Made by a program: the position numbers and the translations under genes. The notes under the pieces were generated by a model. It did not search any database. It saw only the letters and a program-made list of their open reading frames with translations, and was not told the DNA's origin. Positions 1-7,274 of a stretch of DNA of 12,994 nt are shown here, one piece after another; the first letter of the stretch is position 1; each line of letters opens with the position of its first letter. The stretch is from Chloroflexota bacterium (lineage in GTDB: Bacteria > Chloroflexota > Limnocylindria > Limnocylindrales > CSP1-4): positions 1 through 12,994 of the forward strand of contig VGPE01000061.1 in assembly GCA_016875645.1 (NCBI GenBank), written 5' to 3'.

Positions 1-1980
1 GATGCCGTCCATCCGGGCACAGAACTCGAGCCAGCGCTCCCAGTCCGACAGGCCGACGGTGGAGCCCGGGTGGCGCACGGGCGGCGAGGGCGACTCCAGG
101 CGGGCGACGGAGCTCGTCGGCGCCTGCCCGGCCCGCAACCAACGGACGCTGGCCGGCGAATCGCCCGGGCCGCCTTCGTCGTCCGAGGTGCCGCCGCCGC
201 GGATGGCGGTCCGGGGCGCGAGGGCGTCCGGGCCGCCGCGGCCGTGGTTCAGCTGGCCCATCCCGTCCACGAAACCCTGCTGCCCGGCGACGTGCTCGGC
301 CTCGGCCCCCTCGCCCGGTTTCGCGAAGAACTGGGCGAAGCCACCCTCCGCTTCCAGGTCGCGCCGGACCATGACCGAGTCGTAGGTCTCAAGCGCCTTC
401 GCCACCCGGTCCACCAGCGGCCGCGGGAAGCCCAGCGCGTAACCGACCTCGCGCACGGCCGAGCGCGCCCGGTACGTGACGAGGTTGCAGACCATCCCCG
501 TGTGCTCGGCGCCGTAGCGTTCGTAGACGTACTGGATGACCTCTTCGCGGCGGGCGTTGCTGAAGTCGATGTCGACATCGGGGTAGGTCGTGCGGCCCTC
601 GTTGATGAAGCGCTCGAAGAGCAGGCGGTGGCGGATCGGGTCCACGCGGGTGATGCCCAGGACGTATGCCACGATCGAATCCGCCGCGCTTCCCCGCCCC
701 TGGGCCGGGATGCCGCGCGACTTCGCGAAGCGCATCAGGTCCCAGCAGATCAGGAAGAACTCGGCGAGGCCGGTCTTCTCGATCACGTCCAGCTCATGGG
801 CGAGCTGCTTGAGCACCGCCGGCGTCAGGGGGTGGTACCGGGCGCGGGCGCCTTCCTGGCAGAGTTGCGCGAGATACGAGAAGGCCGTCTCGGCGGGTGG
901 GATCGGGAAGCCCGGAAAGCGGTAGCGCTCGAAGCCGAGGTCGATCGAGCACGAGCGCGCAAGCTCGACCGAGTTGGCAATGCCCGACGCCCAGGCCGCC
1001 GCCGTGCGCGGATCGGCCGCGCGACCGCCCGCGTCCGCAGGCGGCATCGCGAGCAGTTCGGCACCCGATTTGAGGTACGACTCGCCGTCCGAACGGCGCA
1101 GGTCGGCCAGGGTGTCGAGGGTTCGCCCGTGGTGGATCGCCGTGAGCACGTCGTGCAGTTCGCGCCCGTCCGGTCGCGCGTAGTGGGCGTCGTTGGTGAC
1201 CACGACCGGCAGACCGAGCTCGCCGGCAAGGCTCGCGCACTCGGCCACGAGCCAGTCGTCGTCGGGCAGCAGGTGGTGCGAGAGCTCGATGAGGAAGCCG
1301 CTGCCGGCGACGCTGTCGGCCGTCCCGAACAGCGCTGCGAGGCGCCGGGCCGCCGCCGACGCCCCTTCCCGGTCACCTGCCCGGAGGCGCCGTGCGACCT
1401 CGCCCTGGCCGCAGCCGGACAGGGCCACGAGGCCCTCAGTGTGCTGCGCGAGCAGGGCGTTGGTGAAGCGGGGTACGCGCTTGGTGCCCGCGAGGTTGGC
1501 GTGCGAGACGAGTCGGGCAAGGGACCGGTAGCCGATCCCGTCCCGGGCGAGCAGCAACAGGTGCGGGCCGCGCTGCGCCTCACCGATCCCCCGCAGGTCC
1601 TCCTTGACCGCGACCCGATGGCCGGGCAGGCGGGCACGGCACGGGCGGGGCCGGGCGGGCAGCCCTTCACGCGGGATCGCGGCCGCGTCCGCCGGCCCTC
1701 GCCGTCGGCGGAGTTCGCGCCGTGCCGGCACGACGAATCCTCCCGGATCCGCGACGACGGCATCGGCCAGTTCGATCTCGACGCCCACGATCGGCCGGAT
1801 GCCCGCCTCCTGGGCGGCACTGACGAAGCGCACGGCGCCATACAGGCCGAGGCGGTCCGTGATCGCGAGCGCCTCGAGACCCAGCTCGACCGCACGCTCG
1901 ACCAGCTCGCCTGGCGCCGACGCACCATCGAGCAGCGAGAACTGGCTATGACAGTGCAGCTCGGCGTAGGGAACGGTCAT
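1..1980 (-). CDS. dnaE2: Error-prone DNA polymerase III alpha subunit DnaE2 (N-terminal 660 residues; 3' end outside window)
   Basis: Translesion C-family polymerase that works with ImuA and ImuB in SOS-induced mutagenesis. The frame is open from ATG 1980 to the left edge. The N-terminal PHP domain starts with YAELHCHSQFSLLDGAS and continues with ALAITDRLGLYGAVRF; the TDR in place of TDH is typical of DnaE2 rather than replicative DnaE1. The palm domain has GRGSAADSIVAYVLG and the catalytic PDVDIDF motif at about residues 468-474, with two of the three metal-binding aspartates. The stretch from about residue 545 to 638 is a Gly/Pro/Ala/Ser-rich insertion, after which conserved-looking sequence resumes (DWERWLEFCARMDGI). 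I expect a full length of over 1,050 aa, so the fingers, the third Asp and the OB fold are missing here. A LexA box and -10 element lie just upstream, and the gene is divergent from the GH18 gene. Identity is confident; DnaE2 rather than DnaE1 is supported by the imuAB neighbours. Confidence 0.93.
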   Translation of the reverse strand, partial: MTVPYAELHCHSQFSLLDGASAPGELVERAVELGLEALAITDRLGLYGAVRFVSAAQEAGIRPIVGVEIELADAVVADPGGFVVPARRELRRRRGPADAAAIPREGLPARPRPCRARLPGHRVAVKEDLRGIGEAQRGPHLLLLARDGIGYRSLARLVSHANLAGTKRVPRFTNALLAQHTEGLVALSGCGQGEVARRLRAGDREGASAAARRLAALFGTADSVAGSGFLIELSHHLLPDDDWLVAECASLAGELGLPVVVTNDAHYARPDGRELHDVLTAIHHGRTLDTLADLRRSDGESYLKSGAELLAMPPADAGGRAADPRTAAAWASGIANSVELARSCSIDLGFERYRFPGFPIPPAETAFSYLAQLCQEGARARYHPLTPAVLKQLAHELDVIEKTGLAEFFLICWDLMRFAKSRGIPAQGRGSAADSIVAYVLGITRVDPIRHRLLFERFINEGRTTYPDVDIDFSNARREEVIQYVYERYGAEHTGMVCNLVTYRARSAVREVGYALGFPRPLVDRVAKALETYDSVMVRRDLEAEGGFAQFFAKPGEGAEAEHVAGQQGFVDGMGQLNHGRGGPDALAPRTAIRGGGTSDDEGGPGDSPASVRWLRAGQAPTSSVARLESPSPPVRHPGSTVGLSDWERWLEFCARMDGI

Positions 1981-2013
1981 CGGACACACCCGCGGGCACA
2001 GGGGGCTGCCACC

Positions 2014-2032
2014 AGAATAGAACATCTGTTCG
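2014..2032 (-). promoter_or_regulatory. LexA (SOS) box overlapping the dnaE2 promoter
   Basis: The plus strand reads AGAACATCTGTTCG at 2019-2032, a perfect GAAC-N4-GTTC palindrome (core 2020-2031) matching the Gram-positive/actinobacterial LexA consensus. On the minus strand the operator runs directly into TATTCT (2014-2019), a plausible -10 hexamer. Bound LexA would therefore block polymerase. The -35 is weak. About 33 nt separate the -10 from the dnaE2 ATG at 1980. The same 12-bp core, in the opposite orientation, is found upstream of imuA. Confidence 0.88.
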
Positions 2033-2095
2033 AGCCCATGCATGCCGGGCCCGATTTCTTGCAGGATCAACCGGTCGCAGCTACCGTTGGAGCCC

Positions 2096-3610
2096 ATGCT
2101 GCGTGGCCGCGCCCGGAAGCTTGTCGCGTTCCTGCTGGTGCTGGTCGTGGGGATCGGCCTCCTGCCGCTCGATTCCCTGGTGCGCGGGCCCGAGCCGGAC
2201 GACACCGACCTCGTCGGTGCAAGCGCCATCCGGGCCCGCGCCAACCGTCCCGCGTCGCTCACCCACGAGGTCTACGGCTACCTGCCCTACTGGCAGCTGA
2301 ACGCCGGGACCGCCGAGCGGCTGGACTACCGCCTCCTCACGACGATCGCGTTCTTCGGCATCGGCATCAAGTCCGACGGGAACCTCGACCGGCGCGGCTG
2401 GGGCTACGCCGCGTTCATCAGCCCACACGCTGTTGCGGTCACCAACGCCGCCCACGCTCATGGCGTGCGCGTCGTGCCCACGTTCCAGCTGTTCGGCTGG
2501 AGCGACCTGACCGCGATGCGCAGGTTCCTCGGCAGCAGCGCAGCACAGAAGCGGTTCATCGAACAGGCGGTCAAGCTCGTGGTCGCCCGCAAGGCGGACG
2601 GCGCAAACCTCGACTTCGAGCCGCTGCCCGAGTCGCTCGGCAAGTCGTTCAACGCCTTTGTTGCGAAGTTCCGCGCCGCGTTGCGCAAGAAGCTGCCGCG
2701 CAGCACGCTGGTGGTCGCGCTGGAAGCGAACCCTGCGGCGGCCACGGTCAAGGGCCTGCTGCCGCACGTGGACCAGATCTTCATGATGGCCTACGACTAC
2801 CGGACCACCAGCTCCGACCAGGCCGGATCTGTCGCGCCGATCGATGGAGGCTTCAGCGTCCGCAGCCATGTCGAGCGCTTCCTCAAGTACGCGCCGCCGG
2901 GCAAGGTGATCCTCGGGGTGCCGTACTACGGCTACGACTGGCCGGTCACGAAGAAGGCCCCCAACGCCGAGGTCCAGCGCAACCGCAAGTTCGGGCGGCC
3001 GCACGCGGTCACCTACGCCACGATCGTCGGGTATCTCAAGGCGAACCCCAAGGTCGTGATCGAGCGCGACCCGGTTGCCAAGACGCCCTACTTCACCTAC
3101 CGCGACGACACGCGCAAGACGTTCCGCCAGGTCTGGTTCGAGGACGCGCGCAGCATCGGCGCCAAGTACGACCTCGCCATTTCGAAGAAACTTGCAGGAG
3201 TCGGCATCTGGGCGCTCGACAACGATCGCGGGCGCTCGGAGTTGTGGACGGTGCTTCGCAAGAAGTTCGCCGAACCTGGCCGATCCGTCGTGTTGAAGAG
3301 CTCGGTCTTCCACCTTGCCCGCAAGAACGGGATCGTCAGGGCCGACCTCAACCTCATCTTCACGAATCGCGGCCGCGTCCCCGAGCGAGGCCGCGTGGAC
3401 TGGGTCATCCGGGACGCGCGCAACCGCATCGTGGTGCGCGGAAGCACCATCATGAGCGCGTCTGCCGGTCGCACGGCGAGGACGGTCCGGCACATCGTCC
3501 TGGGGCCGGCGAACCGCCTCCGCGCCGGCACGTACACACTCCAGACGACCTACAAGGTGTTCAGTCGCACGTTCAAGTCGCCCGTATTCGAGTTCAAACA
3601 GCGCTACTAG
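2096..3610 (+). CDS. Secreted or membrane-anchored glycoside hydrolase family 18 protein (YaaH/SleL-like barrel)
   Basis: Predicted extracellular GH18 hydrolase acting on beta-1,4-linked GlcNAc-containing glycan (peptidoglycan or chitin-like), 504 aa. ATG 2096 is chosen over an in-frame ATG at 2042. It puts a basic-then-hydrophobic leader (MLRGRARKLVAFLLVLVVGI) at the N-terminus, and a GGAG lies just upstream. The leader has no clear cleavage site, so it may be an anchor. The barrel starts at VYGYLPYWQLN (about residue 59). The catalytic motif DGANLDFE spans 168-175, with E175 the expected acid/base. MMAYDY at 230-235 and GVGIWALDNDRGRSELW are typical of the fold. The second Asp of DxxDxDxE is Asn, as is common in YaaH-type members. 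The last 100 or so residues look like a beta-rich, Ig-like accessory domain. No LysM is visible. The gene is divergent from dnaE2. The substrate is not determinable. Confidence 0.85.
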   Translation: MLRGRARKLVAFLLVLVVGIGLLPLDSLVRGPEPDDTDLVGASAIRARANRPASLTHEVYGYLPYWQLNAGTAERLDYRLLTTIAFFGIGIKSDGNLDRRGWGYAAFISPHAVAVTNAAHAHGVRVVPTFQLFGWSDLTAMRRFLGSSAAQKRFIEQAVKLVVARKADGANLDFEPLPESLGKSFNAFVAKFRAALRKKLPRSTLVVALEANPAAATVKGLLPHVDQIFMMAYDYRTTSSDQAGSVAPIDGGFSVRSHVERFLKYAPPGKVILGVPYYGYDWPVTKKAPNAEVQRNRKFGRPHAVTYATIVGYLKANPKVVIERDPVAKTPYFTYRDDTRKTFRQVWFEDARSIGAKYDLAISKKLAGVGIWALDNDRGRSELWTVLRKKFAEPGRSVVLKSSVFHLARKNGIVRADLNLIFTNRGRVPERGRVDWVIRDARNRIVVRGSTIMSASAGRTARTVRHIVLGPANRLRAGTYTLQTTYKVFSRTFKSPVFEFKQRY

Positions 3611-3668
3611 CCACGAACCCGAGCCCCGGTCCCACCGGCCCGGCAGAGCCCGATACGAGGAGGAGCAG

Positions 3669-3845
3669 GTGCAGATCGACACGCAACAGACCGAGCCGGT
3701 TGCGCGTCTCATGGGATCGATGAAGCGGTATCGCTACGTGGCAACGGCGATGCTTCGGCCGGCCATCTTCGTCGCGGTCGCGATCCTGCTCATCCTGGTG
3801 GTCCTGCCGGCAGCGCTCGCGGCGCAGGCAGGAGCGGCTCCGTAG
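3669..3845 (+). CDS. Small single-pass membrane protein (58 aa), unknown function
   Basis: A short GTG-started frame preceded by a strong Shine-Dalgarno (AGGAGGAG, 3658-3665; GGAGG lies 5 nt from the start). The product begins with a polar stretch (QIDTQQTEPVARLMGSM), then a basic patch KRYRY, then one hydrophobic helix at about residues 32-52 (FVAVAILLILVVLPAALAAQ) and a short Ala/Gly tail. The basic patch before the helix favours an N-in orientation. It starts 58 bp after the GH18 stop and could be co-transcribed with it. Internal ATGs at 3711 and 3720 are weaker alternatives without such a ribosome site. I recognise no family. The evidence is the ribosome site plus a coherent helix, so this is likely but not certain to be real. 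Confidence 0.6.
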   Translation: MQIDTQQTEPVARLMGSMKRYRYVATAMLRPAIFVAVAILLILVVLPAALAAQAGAAP

Positions 3846-3994
3846 GGCGGTCCGATCCGCGGGCCGCGAATCGAGCGCCGGGGTCGCCCGGCGTCATGAG
3901 GAACGCTGTCCACCCGACTCGGCCACTGGGGGTCCGAGACGGGAGTCGACGCGAAGCCGCGGAGGCGAACGTCGTCGTTCTCGGCAGGCGCCCC

Positions 3995-4000
3995 TATCAT
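3995..4000 (+). promoter_or_regulatory. Possible -10 element for the lipoprotein gene
   Basis: TATCAT lies in otherwise GC-rich intergenic DNA (3846-4030), 30 bp before the GTG start at 4031. The same hexamer serves as the apparent -10 of imuA in this window. No convincing -35 is visible, so this is a weak call. Confidence 0.33.
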
Positions 4001-4030
4001 GGCGGTGCGTGCCTGCCCGGAGGTGAAACG

Positions 4031-4552
4031 GTGTCCCTCTTCCGCTGCTCCGTCCGCCGCACGCTCCCCGTCCTGGCCATGCTCGTCGCCGTCGTCGCTG
4101 CCTGCACCGCCGGTCCCGGCGCCACGACGTCGCCATCGCCGCCGAGCGCAACATCCGTGGCGCCGACGTCCGCGCCCGCCACGGCCCCGGCCTCGACTGG
4201 ACCCGTCGCATCGGTCGCCGGCCAGACCGAGACCGATTGGGGGCGGATCTGGGACGCACTCCCGCCGGGATTCCCGATCCAGCCGGGCTCCGTACCGACC
4301 GAAACCGGAGGGGGACCTGCCACCGCGAGACTGCAGTTGGGCACGAGCGTCGACGTGGCGACCGACTGGTGGCAGGAGGCACTCGAAGCCGCCGGGTATC
4401 GCATCGAGGCGCGCAATGGTCCGCTCGAGGATGGCAGCATCGTCATCGACGTCCTCGGCGACGGGGGCTGCCGTGCCCAGGCGACGATCACGCCGCTCGG
4501 CGGGGTCACCGTCGCCACGATCCTCGTCGGGGCCGAGTGCCCGTTCAGCTGA
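4031..4552 (+). CDS. Proline/threonine-rich lipoprotein of unknown function
   Basis: A 173-aa predicted lipoprotein anchored on the outer face of the cell membrane. GTG 4031 is chosen because a near-perfect Shine-Dalgarno GGAGGT (4019-4024) sits 6 nt upstream, and because it places a signal peptide (RRTLPVLAMLVAVVAAC) at the N-terminus. The lipobox is V22-A23-A24-C25. Residues 26-60 are a low-complexity Ser/Thr/Pro/Ala linker of the kind common in surface lipoproteins. A compact C-terminal domain follows (DWGRIWDALPPGFPIQPGS, then TDWWQEALEAAGYRIE, then IVIDVLGDGGCRAQATI). It contains two cysteines (in GGCRAQ and AECPFS) that could form a disulfide. I do not recognise the domain. Ten bases after the stop a 33-aa membrane ORF begins, so the two are probably co-translated. 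Confidence 0.82.
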   Translation: MSLFRCSVRRTLPVLAMLVAVVAACTAGPGATTSPSPPSATSVAPTSAPATAPASTGPVASVAGQTETDWGRIWDALPPGFPIQPGSVPTETGGGPATARLQLGTSVDVATDWWQEALEAAGYRIEARNGPLEDGSIVIDVLGDGGCRAQATITPLGGVTVATILVGAECPFS

Positions 4553-4562
4553 GGAGCCACCC

Positions 4563-4664
4563 GTGCCCCTTCGCCCACGTGACTACCTTGGACCGGTCCT
4601 TCTCTACGGTGTGCTGATCCTGCTCGTGGTCGTGTTCGTCGTGGGGAACCTGCCGGGCGGCTAG
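4563..4664 (+). CDS. Membrane microprotein (33 aa) downstream of the lipoprotein
   Basis: A GTG start preceded by GGAG at 4553-4556, with 6-nt spacing, immediately after the lipoprotein's TGA (4550-4552). The product is a short polar head (PLRPRDYLGP) followed by one hydrophobic helix (VLLYGVLILLVVVFVVGNL) and PGG. This is the shape of single-pass microproteins that dock on larger membrane partners. The arrangement suggests co-expression with the lipoprotein. No family is recognised. Because it is so short, comparative evidence would be needed to exclude chance; the well-placed ribosome site and clean helix argue that it is real. Confidence 0.55.
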   Translation: MPLRPRDYLGPVLLYGVLILLVVVFVVGNLPGG

Positions 4665-4665
4665 T

Positions 4666-4697
4666 CCCGGGCGCGACATGCCAGACACCAGCCCGGG
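4666..4697. terminator. Inverted repeat between convergent genes (possible weak terminator)
   Basis: CCCGGGC (4666-4672) and GCCCGGG (4691-4697) can pair around an 18-nt loop, in the 75-bp gap between the plus-strand microprotein gene and the minus-strand DUF6504 gene, which converge here. No T-run follows on either strand, so intrinsic termination is unproven. Confidence 0.25.
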
Positions 4698-4739
4698 CCG
4701 GTCGTGAGGCCCGAGACGCGGCGGGGCTTCGGCGCCTGC

Positions 4740-4988
4740 TCAGTCATAGAGCCGCTCCAGGTGCCACGTGCCGTCCACCCGGTCGAGGTAGACCAGGGCG
4801 AGCCAGTGGCGTCCGACCACCTTGAAGTAATCGCGGGCGATCGGCGTCCGCCACCAGGCCTCTTCGACGCGCCAGCGGTTGCACACCTCCACCGGCTCAC
4901 GGCGGCCGTTCCACCTGATCGCCACCAGTGCCCCGGCCGGGTCCAGCTCGGCATCGATCGAGGGGTGCTCGCGCAGGAGCCGCGTCAC
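4740..4988 (-). CDS. DUF6504-like small protein, third gene of the imu operon
   Basis: An 82-aa protein of unknown function. The GTG at 4988-4986 overlaps the imuB stop as GTGA (4988-4985), so translation is probably coupled. An upstream in-frame extension to 5432 only shadows imuB and is rejected. The sequence shows the pattern I associate with DUF6504: a basic PxxV core (NGRREPVEV), then NRWRVEEAWW, then ARDYFKVVGRHWLALVYLD, ending GTWHLERLYD. It is rich in Trp, Arg and aromatic residues, which suggests a small beta-barrel-like fold. Co-transcription with LexA-controlled imuA and imuB predicts SOS induction and a role linked to the mutasome. The family call is from memory and the function is inference. 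Confidence 0.72.
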   Translation of the reverse strand: MTRLLREHPSIDAELDPAGALVAIRWNGRREPVEVCNRWRVEEAWWRTPIARDYFKVVGRHWLALVYLDRVDGTWHLERLYD

Positions 4989-6301
4989 CGATGCGCACCC
5001 GCCGACCGGGCCCTCGTCCCCTCGCCCGCCTCGAAGCCCTCTGACCGCTTCGCACCCGAATCGACCGGCAGCCATCGCCAGCGCGTCTCGGGCAGCGGCG
5101 CGTCCGGATCGGTGATCTCGACCCGGGCGATGCGGTCCTCGCCGTAGGTGACGGCAAGCCGCGCCAGCTGCCATCCCAATCGGGCGGATCGGGCGGCCTG
5201 GGGCACGAACATCGACAGCTGCTGGCCGACGGCCGGCCCCACGTCGAGCAACTCCAGGTCCAGTGCCGCCACCGGGGCCGGCGGCGGCGTCCGTTCGAGC
5301 TGGGCAGTGAGCAGGCGCTCGATCGCCTCCGCCTCGGCCGTGGGCTCGGGCAGGCGCTGGACGAGCTCCAGGCCCTCCGGCAGGGGCCGTCGCGCGAAGG
5401 TGGGATCGAGGGTCAACCGCAGATGGGCGCACTGGGCCGCTACGCCCCGGGCCGTCAGTTGCGCCGCCAGCGCCCCGACGAGGCGGCGCAGGACGAAGCG
5501 CAGCGGCTCGATGTCGGAGACGGCCGGCTCAATCGGCAGGCGCAGCCGCAGCCGCTCGGGGGCGCGGCGCGGCCGGAAGGGCACGATCTCGATTCCCCGG
5601 GCCCGGGCGTGGATCCGAGCCCCCTCCTCCCCGAACCGCGCCACGAGGGCGGAGCGGGGCAGCACTGCCACCGCGCCGATCCGCTCCAGGCCGAACCGCG
5701 ACAGGCGGCCGCGGATGTCGCGATCGGGCGTCAGCAGGCCCGCGGGCAGCGGTGCAAGGAACGCCGCGTCGCCACCGGTCGGGACGACGAGCGGATGGTC
5801 ACGGGCGAGGCCGGCGGCGACTGTGGCCCCGAAATGGGTGCCCGCGATCCCTGCCCGGGCCGGTCCTGGCAGGATGCCGCCCAGCGCGAGGCCCATCCGG
5901 CCGACCATCGTGGGCTCGTCGCCCCAGAGCGCGCGCAGCCCGTCGACGTGGACCTCGATCCGCCCGAAGCCAGGATCGGCCGGGTCGGTCGAGGCGGCGA
6001 TCCCCGGGCTGAACTGGCCCAGCCGTTCGAGCGCCGCCTCGAGGGCGTCGGCGTCGGCGGCCGGGTCAGGGTCGAGGAAGATCGCCTCGGGCGCCAGCCG
6101 GTGCGCGCTCCCCAGCGGCATCCCGCGCCGGATCCCCATCTCGCCTGCGGCGGCGTTGCGGTCCAGCACGCTGCCATTCGTCCAGGGCTGGCCGCCCAGC
6201 ACGATCGGGCCGGCGGGGAAGGGCGTGGAGTGGGAGCGCTCCCAGCGGGTGCGGGTGAGCCGCAGGAGCAGATGGGGCCAGAGCAGGTGGAGGAGTCTCA
6301 T
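4985..6301 (-). CDS. imuB: ImuB, catalytically dead Y-family polymerase homolog (mutasome scaffold)
   Basis: ImuB links DnaE2 to the sliding clamp in SOS mutagenesis. The product is 438 aa from ATG 6301 (MRLLHLLWPHL); upstream codons in frame are open but not conserved-looking. The Y-family fold is recognisable: NRNAAAGEMGIRRGMPL-type segment (here LDRNAAAGEMGIRRGMPLG), then AHRLAPEAIFLDPD, a little-finger-like region after PERLRLRLPIEP, and AGIAGTHFGATVAAGLA. The DxDxFYASVE carboxylates are absent, and the SxDE motif is replaced by STDPADPGFGRIEVHVDG, so it is not expected to polymerise. A beta-clamp binding motif, QQLSMF, sits at residues 360-365. The C-terminus continues through LPETRWRWLPVDSG. 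It overlaps imuA by 236 bp at the 5' end and the DUF6504 gene by 4 bp at the 3' end. Confidence 0.9.
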   Translation of the reverse strand: MRLLHLLWPHLLLRLTRTRWERSHSTPFPAGPIVLGGQPWTNGSVLDRNAAAGEMGIRRGMPLGSAHRLAPEAIFLDPDPAADADALEAALERLGQFSPGIAASTDPADPGFGRIEVHVDGLRALWGDEPTMVGRMGLALGGILPGPARAGIAGTHFGATVAAGLARDHPLVVPTGGDAAFLAPLPAGLLTPDRDIRGRLSRFGLERIGAVAVLPRSALVARFGEEGARIHARARGIEIVPFRPRRAPERLRLRLPIEPAVSDIEPLRFVLRRLVGALAAQLTARGVAAQCAHLRLTLDPTFARRPLPEGLELVQRLPEPTAEAEAIERLLTAQLERTPPPAPVAALDLELLDVGPAVGQQLSMFVPQAARSARLGWQLARLAVTYGEDRIARVEITDPDAPLPETRWRWLPVDSGAKRSEGFEAGEGTRARSAGAHR

Positions 6302-7268
6302 GGCGAACGACCCGTGGTGAGAGAGGGATCGGGGGCTCGGGTGGACGATGCCGGGTGTCGCTGATGGGGCTCTCGCGGAGCAGGCCCGGCACCGCGAGGC
6401 AGGTATCCCGATCACCACCTTCGGCATAGACGATGCGCAGGTCCGCCCGGCGGCCGGGCGGCCCGAAGTGGTTGCGGTCCACGACGACCTCGGTCTGCTG
6501 GCCGACGACATCGCGCCCGAGACGGAGCCAGGCCCGACGGGCCAGGTCGAGCCGCAGTCCGACCGATTCGGTGAGCGTGCCGGCCACGCCCTGGGGCAGG
6601 CCCGGTGGCTCGAGGACGACCAGGAGCGTGCCGGCCCGACGTGCGAGCGCGGTCAGCCGATGGAGGCGGTCGGCGATACCCGGCGACCGCCGGCCATCCG
6701 ATGTGCGCCCGGGCCGGGGCTCGGCGCGCAGGTCGGACGGCAGATCGACGAGCAGCAGGTCCACCGCCCGCCCCTGGAGGAGCGCACCGGCCATGGCCAG
6801 GCCCTCGTCGAGCGAGGCCGGGGTCAGCACCACGAGCCATTCGGGCTTCAGGCCGCGCGCAACCGCCTCGACCGGATCGAACGCCCGCGCGAGATCCACC
6901 CACGCCACGATCGCGCCGCCGGCCTGGGCTTCCGCCGCGATCCGGAGGGCGACGGTGGTCTTGCCGCTGGAGTGGTCACCGCGCAGCGAGACGCTGGCGA
7001 TGCGCGGGATCCCGCCCGGCCCGAGGATCGCGTCCAGCGCCGCGAACCCGGTGGGGACGATGCGCCCATCGTCGAGCGCCGGCTGCGCCGGGGAGTCGTC
7101 CTGCTCGGCCGGGGCCGGGAGGGCCGCAAGCGCCCCGATCACGAGGGTCGCGTCAGCGTCCCGGCCGCTGGCCTCGCCCGGCTCCAGCCTTCGCCGCGGA
7201 GCTGCGCTTCCCCAGCGACGTTGCAGGGTCGCCAGGGCAGCGCTGAGGTCCGCGGGCGGGATGGGCAC
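6066..7268 (-). CDS. imuA: ImuA, RecA-like mutasome protein
   Basis: A RecA-fold partner of ImuB and DnaE2, 400 aa as read from GTG 7268. The RecA-like region begins at IVPTGFAALDAILGPGGIPRI (about residue 70). Walker A is GDHSSGKTT at 97-105, close to RecA's GPESSGKTT. A hydrophobic Walker B-like strand VDLLLVDLPS lies at about 149-158. The conserved part ends near VVVDRNHFGPPGRRADLRIVYAEGG and CLAVPGLLRE, about residue 300. The remaining 100 or so residues are Pro/Arg-rich, and the last 78 codons run inside imuB in another frame. The long overlap may be a genuine unterminated tail or the result of a frameshift. The start codon lies 6 nt after the -10 element, so the mRNA may be leaderless; no Shine-Dalgarno is visible. 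It is first in the operon imuA-imuB-DUF6504. Confidence 0.88.
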   Translation of the reverse strand: MPIPPADLSAALATLQRRWGSAAPRRRLEPGEASGRDADATLVIGALAALPAPAEQDDSPAQPALDDGRIVPTGFAALDAILGPGGIPRIASVSLRGDHSSGKTTVALRIAAEAQAGGAIVAWVDLARAFDPVEAVARGLKPEWLVVLTPASLDEGLAMAGALLQGRAVDLLLVDLPSDLRAEPRPGRTSDGRRSPGIADRLHRLTALARRAGTLLVVLEPPGLPQGVAGTLTESVGLRLDLARRAWLRLGRDVVGQQTEVVVDRNHFGPPGRRADLRIVYAEGGDRDTCLAVPGLLRESPISDTRHRPPEPPIPLSPRVVRHETPPPALAPSAPAAHPHPLGALPLHALPRRPDRAGRPALDEWQRAGPQRRRRRDGDPARDAAGERAPAGARGDLPRP

Positions 7269-7274
7269 ACGACG

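Noticed and set aside
2069..2095. Possible plus-strand promoter for the GH18 gene (TTGCAG ... TACCGT)
   Set aside because: The -10 match is poor and the position is too close to the start codon to be convincing.
2081..3712. Minus-strand open frame of 543 codons opposite the GH18 gene
   Set aside because: The plus-strand frame has a clear GH18 barrel with catalytic motif and leader; the antisense product shows no coherent motif.
70..3723. Very long plus-strand open frame (1217 codons)
   Set aside because: It is antisense to dnaE2 and then out of frame with the GH18 gene. The product is Arg/Ala/Gly-rich with no domain, as expected of shadow frames in GC-rich coding DNA.
4989..5432. N-terminal extension of the DUF6504-like gene to an ATG at 5432
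   Set aside because: The extension lies within imuB in another frame and is Arg/Ala/Gly-rich. The GTGA overlap at 4988 gives a natural start.
5148..6364. Long plus-strand frames of 390 and 313 codons opposite imuB
   Set aside because: They are antisense to a confidently identified gene; the products are low-complexity Arg/Ser/Pro-rich or Asp/Gln/Arg-rich.
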